64,000 nucleotides of DNA from contig NZ_JABVED010000001.1 of assembly GCF_014323725.1 (NCBI RefSeq), positions 168,505-232,504 of the forward strand. The letters are read 5' to 3'. Below, piece after piece: positions 1 to 8,087 of this stretch (positions within the stretch are counted from its first letter, which is position 1; each line of letters opens with the position of its first letter). The stretch is from Actinokineospora xionganensis. Its GTDB lineage: Bacteria; Actinomycetota; Actinomycetes; Mycobacteriales; Pseudonocardiaceae. The position numbers were made by a program, and so were the translations under genes. The notes below the pieces were generated by a model, which did not search any database, had not been told where the DNA came from, and saw nothing but the letters and a program-made list of their open reading frames with translations.

Positions 1-50
1 CCAGCACGAACTCCGCGGCGAACCGGCCGACCGCGGGTCGTTGCTGACCG

Positions 51-914
51 CTAGCGCCGCGCGGGCCGCTGTCGGACGAGCCACTCCCGCACGGTCGCCG
101 CCGACGGCAGGATCTCCAGCGTGGACGCCGTTTCCAGGGCGATGTCCGCGGTGCGCAGCCACCGCCACATGCGGGTCAGGTCCGGGCCGACGAAGCGTTC
201 GAAGAGCCACACCGGCATTGGGAACCACTTCGGCGGCTTGCCCATCACCTCGCGCCAGATCTCGCGGCATTCCGTCATCGACCGGACGTCGGCGGCCAGG
301 GGGATGTCGGCGCCGAGGAACCGGTCCGGGTCGGCGAAGACCCGGGCGGCGATGGCGCCGAGGTCGTCGACGCTGATCCACACCACCGGCCGGTCGGCGC
401 CCATCAGCTTCGGCATGAGGTGCCACGCCGAAACCGGCGGGAAGTACCCCTTGTCGGTCATCAGCTCCATGAACGCCATCGGCCGCAACTCGGTGACGGG
501 AAGACCGAGTTCCCGCATATACGCGCGCACGGCGAGCTTCGAGTCCCACGAGCCGACACCGGTCTCGTATCCGGTCCCGGCCGAGCCGTGCACCAGGTGC
601 CCGACACCTGCCGCCTTGGCCGCGTCCGCGACGTTCTTTCCCTGCCGCACCTCGGCTTCGAGCCCGCTGATCATGAAGTTCTGCACGCTGTACACCCCGT
701 AGGCGCCTTCGATGGCGGGGGAGAGGGTGTCGGGGTCGTCCATGTCGGCTTTGACCACATCGGCGCCCGCCTCGACGAGCGCGCGGGCCTTGGCGCTGTT
801 CGGGTCGCGGGTGAGCGCCCGGACCCTCCAGCCGTCAGCCAGGAGGTGTCGCGCGACCGCGCCGCCCTGGCGGCCGGTCGCTCCAGTCACGGCGATGACA
901 CGGTCCGTAGCCAT
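51..914 (-). CDS. NmrA-like NAD(P)-binding reductase
   Basis: This 287-aa protein has an atypical short-chain dehydrogenase (NmrA/HSCARG) fold. Its N-terminus carries a Rossmann dinucleotide loop, VTGATGRQGG, about residues 9-18, followed by a strand ending in the basic stretch RALTRDP that usually selects NADP(H). The C-terminal half is the NmrA substrate-binding region. The open frame continues upstream, but the ATG at 914 begins the canonical TD-R-VIAVTGATG start. It is divergent from the isoaspartyl peptidase gene. The family includes redox sensors and quinone or isoflavone reductases; the substrate here cannot be read from sequence. Confidence 0.85.
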   Translation of the reverse strand: MATDRVIAVTGATGRQGGAVARHLLADGWRVRALTRDPNSAKARALVEAGADVVKADMDDPDTLSPAIEGAYGVYSVQNFMISGLEAEVRQGKNVADAAKAAGVGHLVHGSAGTGYETGVGSWDSKLAVRAYMRELGLPVTELRPMAFMELMTDKGYFPPVSAWHLMPKLMGADRPVVWISVDDLGAIAARVFADPDRFLGADIPLAADVRSMTECREIWREVMGKPPKWFPMPVWLFERFVGPDLTRMWRWLRTADIALETASTLEILPSAATVREWLVRQRPARR

Positions 915-1061
915 CAGCGTCCCCTGATCCGGTGAGCGTCCGTCCAATGTAGCCACAAGAGGGTGAGGAGAACAGGTGCCTGCCCCCGAACGGATCTTGC
1001 GCCGACCTCCCGGGATCGCCAGGGTGGGAAGAACTTTCCGGTCCGACGAGGAGGTCGGTAG

Positions 1062-2102
1062 ATGTCGACGCAACTGCCCCGCCGCACAGTGATCACCGCG
1101 GCGGCGCTGAGCCCCGCGCTCGCGGTCGGCGTGCCCGCCGCCGCACAGGCCGCGCCGGGTGGCTCGGTGATCCGTGACGTCGTGCTGGCCGTACACGGCG
1201 GGGCGGGCTCGCTGCCGCGGGGCGCCCTCACGCCGGTCCAGGAGAAGGCCTACCGCGACGCCATCGAGAAGGCGCTGCGGACCGGGGCGGGGCTGCTCGC
1301 CGCGGGCGCCCCCGCGCTCGACGCGGTGGAGGCGGCCGTGCGGGTGCTCGAAGACGACCCGAACTTCAACGCGGGCAAGGGAGCGGTGTTCAACACCGAC
1401 GCCGAACACGAACTCGACGCCTCGATCATGAACGGCAAGGACCTGCGGTCCGGGGCGGTCGCCGGCGTGCACAACACGCGCAACCCGATCTCGCTGGCGC
1501 GCATGGTGATGGAGCGTTCCCGACACGTGCTCATGGCGGGCAAGGGCGCCGACGTCTTCGCCTTACAGAACGGTCTCGCGTACACCACCCAGGACTACTT
1601 CTTCACCCAGCGGCGGTGGGACGCACTGCTCACCGCGAAGAACCCGCCATCCGTGCCGCCGAGTGTCACCGAGGGGCAGACCGTGGGCGCGGTCGCCGTC
1701 GACAAACAGAACGACGTCGCCGCCGCCACCTCGACCGGCGGCCTGACCAACAAGCTGGTTGGGCGCGTCGGCGACTCACCGGTCATCGGCGCGGGGACCT
1801 ACGCCAACAGCCGCACGGTCGCGGTGTCGTGCACCGGCACGGGTGAGGTGTTCATCCGCGGCGTCGCCGCCTACGACATCTCGGCGCTGATGGAGTACAC
1901 CGGGGCCGCCGTGCAGGACGCCGCAGCGAAGGTCATCACCCAGAAGATCCCCGCGCTCGGCGCGACCGGCGGGGCCATCGCCCTCGACCCCCGGGGGCGT
2001 CTCGCCACACCGCACAGCACGCTGGGGATCATCAACGGCTACATCACCCGCGACGGCTCCGTCGTCACGCGCCTCTACAACGACGAGACCCCGCCGCACT
2101 GA
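1062..2102 (+). CDS. Exported isoaspartyl peptidase / plant-type L-asparaginase
   Basis: This 346-aa Ntn-hydrolase precursor hydrolyses beta-aspartyl (isoaspartyl) peptides and L-asparagine. The N-terminus has a twin-arginine signal (PRR-TVITAAAL, cleavage near AQA-AP, residue 31), so the enzyme is likely exported folded by Tat. Residues 42-48 give the family opening LAVHGGAG. The autoprocessing site is Gln206-Thr207 followed by VGAVAVD; Thr207 would become the N-terminal nucleophile of the beta chain. STGG-TNK and GDSP-IGAG substrate motifs follow, and SCTGTGE forms the active-site wall. The ATG is preceded by GAGGAGG. Family length is about 320 plus the signal, so it is complete. Confidence 0.93.
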   Translation: MSTQLPRRTVITAAALSPALAVGVPAAAQAAPGGSVIRDVVLAVHGGAGSLPRGALTPVQEKAYRDAIEKALRTGAGLLAAGAPALDAVEAAVRVLEDDPNFNAGKGAVFNTDAEHELDASIMNGKDLRSGAVAGVHNTRNPISLARMVMERSRHVLMAGKGADVFALQNGLAYTTQDYFFTQRRWDALLTAKNPPSVPPSVTEGQTVGAVAVDKQNDVAAATSTGGLTNKLVGRVGDSPVIGAGTYANSRTVAVSCTGTGEVFIRGVAAYDISALMEYTGAAVQDAAAKVITQKIPALGATGGAIALDPRGRLATPHSTLGIINGYITRDGSVVTRLYNDETPPH

Positions 2103-2167
2103 CCGTGTTTCCTCCTCGACCGGCCGGGTAACCGAAAACCGGCAACCCGAACAACCGAGGAGGAGCT

Positions 2168-2398
2168 GTGTCGATCAGCGAGGCAGGCGAAGTGACCGGA
2201 ACGAAGGACAAGGACTACAACATCATCTGGTTCGTCGAGTCCTGCCTGAGCAACGCCCTGCGCATGGAGACCTACATCCGGGACGCCGAGGAAGCGGGCG
2301 ACTCGGAACTCGCGGAGTTCTTCCGCCGGGCGCAGGGTGAGAGCCGCAAGGGCGCCGAGCAGGGCAAGGCGCTGCTCACCGCGCGACTGGGCAAGTAA
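2168..2398 (+). CDS. Small helical conserved protein
   Basis: This 76-aa protein starts at a GTG with a strong GAGGAGG-type ribosome site 7 bases upstream. It is predicted to be mostly alpha-helical and acidic (YNIIWFVESCLSNALRMETY, then E/A/R-rich helices). The look is that of small actinobacterial ferritin-like or helical-bundle proteins, but no metal-ligand set is complete, so no function is assigned. It follows the asparaginase gene by 65 bp and is itself followed by the flavoprotein gene. Confidence 0.75.
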   Translation: MSISEAGEVTGTKDKDYNIIWFVESCLSNALRMETYIRDAEEAGDSELAEFFRRAQGESRKGAEQGKALLTARLGK

Positions 2399-2468
2399 GC
2401 CCGTTCGCTGCCGGGTGTCGCCATCGGCCAGACTGCTCTGGTGACACGAACACCCCACGGCCACCACC

Positions 2469-3524
2469 GTGGCTGAACACTCCCCCGCCGTGGTGATCGG
2501 CGCAGGTCAGGCCGGTCTCGCGGCGGGTTTCCACCTGCGCCGCGCGGGCGTCGACTTCGTCATCCTCGATGCCCAGACCGAGCCCGGTGGCGCCTGGACC
2601 CGCGGCTGGGACTCGCTGCGGCTGTTCTCGCCCGCGCGGCACAGCTCACTGCCGGGCAGGCCGATGCCACCGTTTCGCGCCGACGGCGGCTACCCGACGG
2701 CCGGGCATGTCGTGGACTATCTGGCCGACTACGAGAAGCGCTACGACCTGCCGGTCATCCGCCCCGCGCGCGTGCATGAAGTCCGCCCCGACGGCGACCG
2801 CCTGCGCGTGGTCTCCGACGCCGGCGAGTGGTCCGCGCGGTTCGTGGTCAGTGCCACCGGCACGTGGTGGCGCCCGTTCGTCCCGGCGATCCCGGGCGCC
2901 TTCGGCGGACGGCAGCTGCACACCGCCGGCTACCGTGGGCAGGCAGAGTTCGCAGGCACCCGGGTGGTCGTCGTGGGTGGCGGGAACTCCGGAGCCCAGA
3001 TCGCCGCCGACCTGACCGCCGCCGCCGACGTCCTCTGGGTGACCCGCCGCCCACCGCGCTACCTGCCCGACCACATCGACGGCCGCGCCCTGTTCGACGT
3101 GGCGACCCGCCGCAAGCAGGCCTTGGACGAGGGCGAGGCCGACGACGCGGGCGTGGCGGGCCTCGGCGACATCGTCGCGGTGCCAGCGGTGCGACAGGCC
3201 CGCGGCCACGGCCTGCTCACCGCCCGGCCGATGTTCGCCCGGCTCGACCAGGCCGGCCCGGTCTGGGCGGACGGCACCCAAGAGGCGGTGGACGCGATCA
3301 TCTGGTGCACCGGCTTCCGTCCGGCGCTGAGCCACCTCACCCCGCTGCGGCTGCGCACCGAGAACGGCCACATCGCCACCGTGGGAACCCGCGCCGTCGA
3401 CGAACCACGCCTGCACCTGCTCGGCTACGGCGACTGGACCGGTCCCGCGTCCGCGACCCTCATCGGTGTCGGCCCCACCGCCCGTGCCGCTGCCCGGGAG
3501 ATCGCCGACGCACTCGGGGCGTGA
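2469..3524 (+). CDS. FAD-dependent NAD(P)H monooxygenase-like oxidoreductase (ArsO-like)
   Basis: This 351-aa protein has two dinucleotide-binding loops: GAGQAGLAAG (FAD, about residues 12-21) and VVGGGNSGAQ (NAD(P)H, about 168-177), with the ATG motif TGTWWRP between them. This is the arrangement of class B flavin monooxygenases and of the ArsO/CzcO group of small flavoproteins. The C-terminal CTGFRP and GYGDWTGP stretches complete the FAD site. GTG is chosen as the start because the FAD loop must begin near residue 10. No arsenic genes lie nearby, so arsenic chemistry is not implied. Confidence 0.85.
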   Translation: MAEHSPAVVIGAGQAGLAAGFHLRRAGVDFVILDAQTEPGGAWTRGWDSLRLFSPARHSSLPGRPMPPFRADGGYPTAGHVVDYLADYEKRYDLPVIRPARVHEVRPDGDRLRVVSDAGEWSARFVVSATGTWWRPFVPAIPGAFGGRQLHTAGYRGQAEFAGTRVVVVGGGNSGAQIAADLTAAADVLWVTRRPPRYLPDHIDGRALFDVATRRKQALDEGEADDAGVAGLGDIVAVPAVRQARGHGLLTARPMFARLDQAGPVWADGTQEAVDAIIWCTGFRPALSHLTPLRLRTENGHIATVGTRAVDEPRLHLLGYGDWTGPASATLIGVGPTARAAAREIADALGA

Positions 3525-3543
3525 TCACCACATGACCCCTCCT

Positions 3544-4689
3544 TCACCATTCGGTGAGGGAGCCGTCGTCGCGGCGCCAGATGGGATTGCGCCAGCGGTG
3601 GCCGGTCTCGGCGGCCTTCGCCACCGCGTGCTCGTCTACCTCGATGCCGAGTCCGGGGGCGGTGAGCAAGGCGACGTGGCCGTCGGCGTAGTCGAACACG
3701 CCGGGGTCGACCAGGTAGTCGAGCAGGTCGGAACCCTCGTTGTAGTGGATGCCCAGACTTTGCTCCTGGATAAGGAGGTTCGGCGTGGCGAACCCGACCT
3801 GCAGGCACGCGGCGAGCGCGATCGGCCCAAGTGGACAATGCGGGGCGAGCGACACGTCGTGGGCCTCGGCCATCGCGGCGATGCGGCGGACCTCCGAGAT
3901 GCCGCCCGCGTGGGACAGGTCCGGCTGGGCCACGGCGATGCCCTGCGCCAGCACGGGCTTGAAGTCCCAGCGGGAGTACAGTCGTTCCCCGGTGGCGATC
4001 GCAATGCTGGTCGAGCGGACGATGTCGCCGATGTGCTCGCTCATCTCCGGCACGACCGGTTCCTCGACGAACATCGGCAGCAGCGGTTCGAGCAGTGGCA
4101 GCACCCGCCGGGCCATGGGGACTGTCAGCCTCCCGTGGAAGTCGACCGCGATGTCGAACTCGTCGCCCACCGCGGCGCGCACGGCCGCCAGCCGGTCGAC
4201 GATGCCCTGCACCGCCTTCGGGGTGTCGAGCAGCCGCAGTTCGGCCGAGGCGTTCATCTTGATCGCGGTGAAGCCCTGCTCCTTGCGCTGCAGCGCGGCT
4301 TCGGCGACGTCGCCGGGCCGGTCGCCGCCGATCCAGCTGTACATCCGGATCCGGTCGCGCACCCGGCCGCCGAGCAGCTGCCACACCGGCACACCGAGCG
4401 CTTTGCCGGTGATGTCCCACAGCGCCTGGTCGATGCCCGCGACCGCGCTGGAGAGAATCGGCCCGCCGCGGTAGAAGCCGCCCTTGGTGAGCACCTGCCA
4501 GTGGTCCTCGATCCGCAGCGGGTCTTGGCCGATCAGGTAGTCCGACAGTTCGTCGACGGCGGCGGCGACGGTGTGCGCCCGACCTTCGATGACCGGTTCG
4601 CCCCAGCCGGTGATCCCCTCGTCGGTCTCGACTTTGAGGAAGCACCACCGGGGCGCCACCAGGTAGGTGGTCAGGGACGTGATCTTCAC
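3544..4689 (-). CDS. dgoD: Galactonate-type sugar-acid dehydratase (enolase superfamily)
   Basis: This 381-aa mandelate racemase/muconate lactonizing family member removes water from an aldonate to give a 2-keto-3-deoxy acid. Visible elements are the capping-domain GGFYRGGP loop, DITGKALGVPVWQLLGG, the DFHGR box (Asp metal ligand plus catalytic His), VEEPV (Glu ligand), ATGERLY (Glu ligand) and SLAPHCPLGPIA (second catalytic His), as in D-galactonate dehydratase. It starts at GTG 4689 and overlaps the upstream SDR stop as GTGA, so it is the last gene of a coupled operon. The aldonate could be galactonate or a related acid. The open frame extends further upstream, but the overlap and the KITSLTTYLV start favour this choice. 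Confidence 0.9.
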   Translation of the reverse strand: MKITSLTTYLVAPRWCFLKVETDEGITGWGEPVIEGRAHTVAAAVDELSDYLIGQDPLRIEDHWQVLTKGGFYRGGPILSSAVAGIDQALWDITGKALGVPVWQLLGGRVRDRIRMYSWIGGDRPGDVAEAALQRKEQGFTAIKMNASAELRLLDTPKAVQGIVDRLAAVRAAVGDEFDIAVDFHGRLTVPMARRVLPLLEPLLPMFVEEPVVPEMSEHIGDIVRSTSIAIATGERLYSRWDFKPVLAQGIAVAQPDLSHAGGISEVRRIAAMAEAHDVSLAPHCPLGPIALAACLQVGFATPNLLIQEQSLGIHYNEGSDLLDYLVDPGVFDYADGHVALLTAPGLGIEVDEHAVAKAAETGHRWRNPIWRRDDGSLTEW

Positions 4690-5456
4690 AGGGACTCCTT
4701 CTTGACGCTCCAGCCGCCGTCGACGACCAGGCTGGCTCCGGTGATGTAGGCGGCCTCGGGGGAGGCCAGGAAGGCGGCCGCGGCGGCGACCTCCTCGGGC
4801 AGACCAAGCCTGCCCAGCGCGGTCGCGCCCGCCGACAGCTCGCGCCCCGCCTTGTCGACGTCGCGCCACGACTCGGTGAGGATGGGTCCGGGCTGCACCG
4901 AGTTGACCCGCACATGCGGGCCGTACTCGACCGCGAGTTGGCGGACGAGCGCGCTCAGCCCGCCCTTCGCCGCCGCGTACGCCGGGTAGCCGGGAAGACC
5001 GAACGCCGCGTGCACGCTGGACGTGGCCACGACACAGCCGCGCCGCGCGCGCAGGTCATCGATGAACGTGCGGGCCGCGAGGTAGAGGGCCCTGAGGTTG
5101 ACCGACAGCTCGTGGTCCCACGCGGCCACCGGCAGCTCGTGCGCCGGCCTGCTGAGGTGGATGAACGCGTTGCTGTGCAGGATGTCCACTGGTCCGAACA
5201 GCTCATGGGACCGGTCCCGCAGCACCGCCCAGTCGTCCTCGGAGGACACATCACAGTGGACGTACGCCGCCCGGTCGCCCTCCGCGCGGATCTTCTCGGC
5301 CACGTGTTCGCCCGCATCGTCGGCGATGTCGGCGACGACCACGGCCGCGCCTTCGGCGGCGAACCGGATCGCGCTCGCCGCGCCGATGCCGGAGGCCGCA
5401 CCGGTGACCACCGCGACCTTCCCGTGGAATCGTTTCATGGGTTCATATCCCTTCAT
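4686..5456 (-). CDS. SDR-family sugar dehydrogenase
   Basis: This 256-aa classical short-chain dehydrogenase has the cofactor loop TGAASGIG (about residues 18-25), an acidic residue after the second strand (VVVADIAD) that suggests NAD+, catalytic Ser in ATSSVHA, and the YPAYAAAKG Tyr-x3-Lys pair. The C-terminus ITGASLVVDGGW is typical. In this operon it most plausibly oxidises the aldose to its lactone, the first pathway step. ATG 5456 overlaps the kinase stop (ATGA). An internal ATG at 5438 has AAGGGA at good distance and gives the usual short SDR N-terminus, so the start is ambiguous by six codons. Confidence 0.9.
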   Translation of the reverse strand: MKGYEPMKRFHGKVAVVTGAASGIGAASAIRFAAEGAAVVVADIADDAGEHVAEKIRAEGDRAAYVHCDVSSEDDWAVLRDRSHELFGPVDILHSNAFIHLSRPAHELPVAAWDHELSVNLRALYLAARTFIDDLRARRGCVVATSSVHAAFGLPGYPAYAAAKGGLSALVRQLAVEYGPHVRVNSVQPGPILTESWRDVDKAGRELSAGATALGRLGLPEEVAAAAAFLASPEAAYITGASLVVDGGWSVKKESL

Positions 5457-6436
5457 CGGCTGACATCGGCCCCGTCGAGCAGCCGCAGGTCGCCCTGGCT
5501 GGGCAGGCCCTCCCAGTCGCCCGCCGCGGACACCGCGAACGCCCCGCAGGTCGCCGCCAGCCGCAGGCAGCGCGCGGCGTCGGACCCGTCAAGGGTGCCC
5601 GCGAGGTAGCCCGCCACGAACGCGTCGCCTGCCCCGATCGGGTCGACACAGGTGACCGGAAATGCTTGCTGCACAAGGATTTCACCGACGGTGTGGACGA
5701 GTGCGCCCTGGTCTCCGAGCTTCAGCACGGCCACGGCTGGGCCGAGCGCGCTCAGCGCCCGCGCCATCCCTCCGGGCTCGTCCTCGCCGACGATCAGCGA
5801 CGCTTCCTCGGGTCCGGCGAAGACGAGGTCGGCTTGCGGCACCAGCGATCCGAGCACCACCGAAGCGGCCGCCCGCGACCACAGCAGCGCCCGGTAGTTG
5901 AGGTCGATCGACACGGCGGTCCCGGCCGCTTTCGCCACCCGAACCGCCTCGCGGACGGCGGCGAGCGCGGTGTCGCCGAGCGCGGGAGTGATCCCGGTGA
6001 GGTGCAGGACGCGCGCCGCCGCGATGACCTCGGCGTCGATGTCGGCGGGGGAGAGGTGGGAGCCTGCGAGATCGCGCCGGTAGTAGGCGACCCGGGTGCG
6101 GTCGGCGGTGCGCCGCTCGCGCAACATCAGCCCGGTCGGCACGCCGGGCTCAACCCGTGCGCCGGAGATGTCGACCCCCTCGCCACGCAGTCCACTGAGG
6201 ACCATCGAGCCGACGGCGTCGTCACCGACCCGCCCAACCCACGCGACGCGGTGCCCGAGTCTGCTGACCCCGATGGCGACCGTGGCCTCGGCACCCGCGA
6301 ACGACAGCCGGGCACCCCCGCCCACGGCGAGCGGACCCGCTTCGGTGCAGGCCACGACCCCCATCGCCTCGCCGAGCGTGACCAGTGCGGGCTTGCGTGC
6401 CCGACCGTCCGTCAGCGGGCCGCCGGCCGCGGTCAT
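5453..6436 (-). CDS. kdgK: 2-Keto-3-deoxygluconate-type kinase (PfkB family)
   Basis: This 327-aa ribokinase-fold protein phosphorylates a 2-keto-3-deoxy sugar acid at C6 using ATP. The N-terminal strand VTLGEAMGV, the FAGAEATVAIGVSRLG substrate region, GRVGDDAVG and the C-terminal PfkB signature DPIGAGDAFVAGYLAG (catalytic Asp in GAGD, anion hole Gly-Ala-Gly) are all present. It sits between aldolase and dehydrogenase genes with ATGA overlaps on both sides (6433-6436 and 5453-5456). That setting argues for KDG or KDGal rather than ribose or fructose as substrate. Confidence 0.9.
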   Translation of the reverse strand: MTAAGGPLTDGRARKPALVTLGEAMGVVACTEAGPLAVGGGARLSFAGAEATVAIGVSRLGHRVAWVGRVGDDAVGSMVLSGLRGEGVDISGARVEPGVPTGLMLRERRTADRTRVAYYRRDLAGSHLSPADIDAEVIAAARVLHLTGITPALGDTALAAVREAVRVAKAAGTAVSIDLNYRALLWSRAAASVVLGSLVPQADLVFAGPEEASLIVGEDEPGGMARALSALGPAVAVLKLGDQGALVHTVGEILVQQAFPVTCVDPIGAGDAFVAGYLAGTLDGSDAARCLRLAATCGAFAVSAAGDWEGLPSQGDLRLLDGADVSR

Positions 6437-7047
6437 CGCCGAATCCGATCGATCAGCGCGGTGGCGCGGGTGCGCAGCGCGCCGAGATCGCCGGTTTCGC
6501 AGGCGTCGCCGACCAGTGGGGCGCCGATGCCGACCGCGCGGGCGCCCGCGTCGAGGTAGGCGGCGGCGTCGTCGAGGCCGATGCCGCCGGTCGGGACCAG
6601 TTCGACGTCGGGCAGCGGTGCCCGGATCGCCTTGAGGTGCGCGACACCGCCGGTCGCGGCCGGGAACAGCTTGACCAGACCCGCCCCGGCCTGCCAGGCG
6701 GTGAGCACCTCGGTCGGGGTGTACGCGCCGGGCAACACGGGCACGCCGAGCACGCGGGCCTCGGCGATGACGTCGAGGCAGACGGCGGGGGAGATGAGGT
6801 AGCCCGCGCCCGCCTCGACCGCGCGCCGCGCTTCGTGGCGGGTGGTCACCGTGCCCGCGCCCAGCGCCATCCCGTCCGCCGCGAAGCCCGCCAGCGCCTC
6901 GTACACGCCGGGCGTGGTCAGGGTGAACTCCGCCGCGCGGATTCCGGCCTCTCGCAGGGTTTCGGCTACGGCGACGAGGTGCTTCGCCGAGCTCGCCCGC
7001 AGGATGGCGATCACCGGCGTGAGGTCGAGGGCGGTGTCCAGTCGCAT
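6433..7047 (-). CDS. eda: 2-Keto-3-deoxy-6-phosphogluconate/galactonate aldolase
   Basis: This 204-aa class I aldolase cleaves KDPG or KDPGal to pyruvate and glyceraldehyde-3-phosphate. Visible residues are the PVIAILR start, AAEFTLTTPG with the catalytic Glu, GAGTVTT, the Schiff-base Lys in GLVKLFPA, and the phosphate-binding VPTGGIG and AVGIGAPLV turns. Its length matches the family (about 205-215). The ATG at 7047 shares a base with the lactonase stop (TGATG), so translation is coupled. Confidence 0.92.
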   Translation of the reverse strand: MRLDTALDLTPVIAILRASSAKHLVAVAETLREAGIRAAEFTLTTPGVYEALAGFAADGMALGAGTVTTRHEARRAVEAGAGYLISPAVCLDVIAEARVLGVPVLPGAYTPTEVLTAWQAGAGLVKLFPAATGGVAHLKAIRAPLPDVELVPTGGIGLDDAAAYLDAGARAVGIGAPLVGDACETGDLGALRTRATALIDRIRR

Positions 7048-7946
7048 CAGGTGCTCCAACTCGGTGGGGTGTCGTCGAACGGTGTCGCGGGCAGCCCGAT
7101 GGCGCCGGGTCTGCAGACGAAGAGCCGCCCGGCATCCGGTTCGCCCGCCAGGTCGTCGGCGGAGCGTCCTTCGCCTGCCGTGGTGATCACCAGGACATCC
7201 AGATCGGGTCCGGCGAACGTGCAGCTCGACACGTGCGCGGCCGGGACCGGCACGGTCATGTGCGGGGAACCGTCCGGGTGGTAGGAGCGGACCTGCCCAG
7301 CACCCCAGACGGCGATCCAGACCCGGCCCGCCGCGTCCACGGTCAGGCCGTCGGGCTCGCCGTCGGCGAACTCGGCGAACGTCCTCCTGCCGCTGAGGTC
7401 GCCGGTCTCCAGGTCGTAGTCGAAGACGTCGACCCGCTTGGTCGCGCTGTCGGCGTAATAGAGCAGCCGTCCGTCGGGACTCCAGCCCAGGCCGTTGGAG
7501 ATCGTCACCGGGTCGAGCAGCGTCCGGACTCTGCCCGCGTGGTCGAGGCTGACCAGCGCGCCCGCGTCGGGCCGGGCGTCGAAGGCCATCGTCCCGGCCA
7601 GCAGCCTGCCGCGCGGGTCGCACTTGGCGTCGTTCATCCGTCGGGCGACGCCGTCGTTCGGGAGGTCCAGTGCGGCGAACTCACCGTTGCCGGGCACTGA
7701 TCGGAACCCTGTTCCGGCCGCGGCCAGCAGGCCACCGGACTCGCGGGGCACCACGGCTCCGACGGCCTGGCCCAGGCTGACCGTGTCCACCAGACGCAGG
7801 TCCGGGACCCCCGGCCGTGGGACGAACTCGGCGGTGTGGATCAGCCCGGGAAGGATGTCCACCCAGGTCAGCACCTGTTCGCGGGCGTCCCAGACTGGGC
7901 CTTCGGTGAGGTTCCCCGGTGGTGGCGCACACGGCATGACGTGCAT
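7047..7946 (-). CDS. SMP-30/gluconolactonase-family sugar lactonase
   Basis: This 299-aa six-bladed beta-propeller should hydrolyse an aldonolactone to the open aldonic acid. Metal-site residues of the family are visible: Glu in LTEGPVWD, Asn in TISNGLGWSPDG, and Asp in EPDGLTVD. The substrate-side MNDAKCDPRGRLLAGTM is also classical. It is the first gene of the minus-strand sugar-acid operon, downstream of the divergent promoter region. ATG 7946 (MHVM) has GAGGGAG 9 bases upstream and is preferred over the ATG at 7937. Confidence 0.92.
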   Translation of the reverse strand: MHVMPCAPPPGNLTEGPVWDAREQVLTWVDILPGLIHTAEFVPRPGVPDLRLVDTVSLGQAVGAVVPRESGGLLAAAGTGFRSVPGNGEFAALDLPNDGVARRMNDAKCDPRGRLLAGTMAFDARPDAGALVSLDHAGRVRTLLDPVTISNGLGWSPDGRLLYYADSATKRVDVFDYDLETGDLSGRRTFAEFADGEPDGLTVDAAGRVWIAVWGAGQVRSYHPDGSPHMTVPVPAAHVSSCTFAGPDLDVLVITTAGEGRSADDLAGEPDAGRLFVCRPGAIGLPATPFDDTPPSWST

Positions 7947-7995
7947 CGCGGCTTCTCCCTCGCTTGGTTCGAGGCGAAACGCTAAGACTTCGTCT

Positions 7996-8034
7996 AACCG
8001 TTGTAAATACCCTCGGCCAATATTTACAACGGTT
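7996..8034. promoter_or_regulatory. Operator: 14-bp perfect inverted repeat between lactonase and ROK genes
   Basis: The left arm aaccgttgtaaata (7996-8009) and right arm tatttacaacggtt (8021-8034) are perfect inverted repeats with an 11-bp spacer. The site lies midway in the 141-bp divergent gap. It is AT-rich compared with its surroundings, as expected for a promoter-operator. It is the obvious binding site for the adjacent ROK regulator acting on both the catabolic operon and its own gene. Confidence 0.75.
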
Positions 8035-8087
8035 GGAAGAACCGGTAGAACTAGCCGCGACCAGGTTCCTTGCCGAGAGGCGTCGAC

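Noticed and set aside
915-1526. N-terminal extension of the NmrA-like protein
   Set aside because: The extended sequence is antisense to the asparaginase gene and lacks any domain. ATG 914 fits the Rossmann start.
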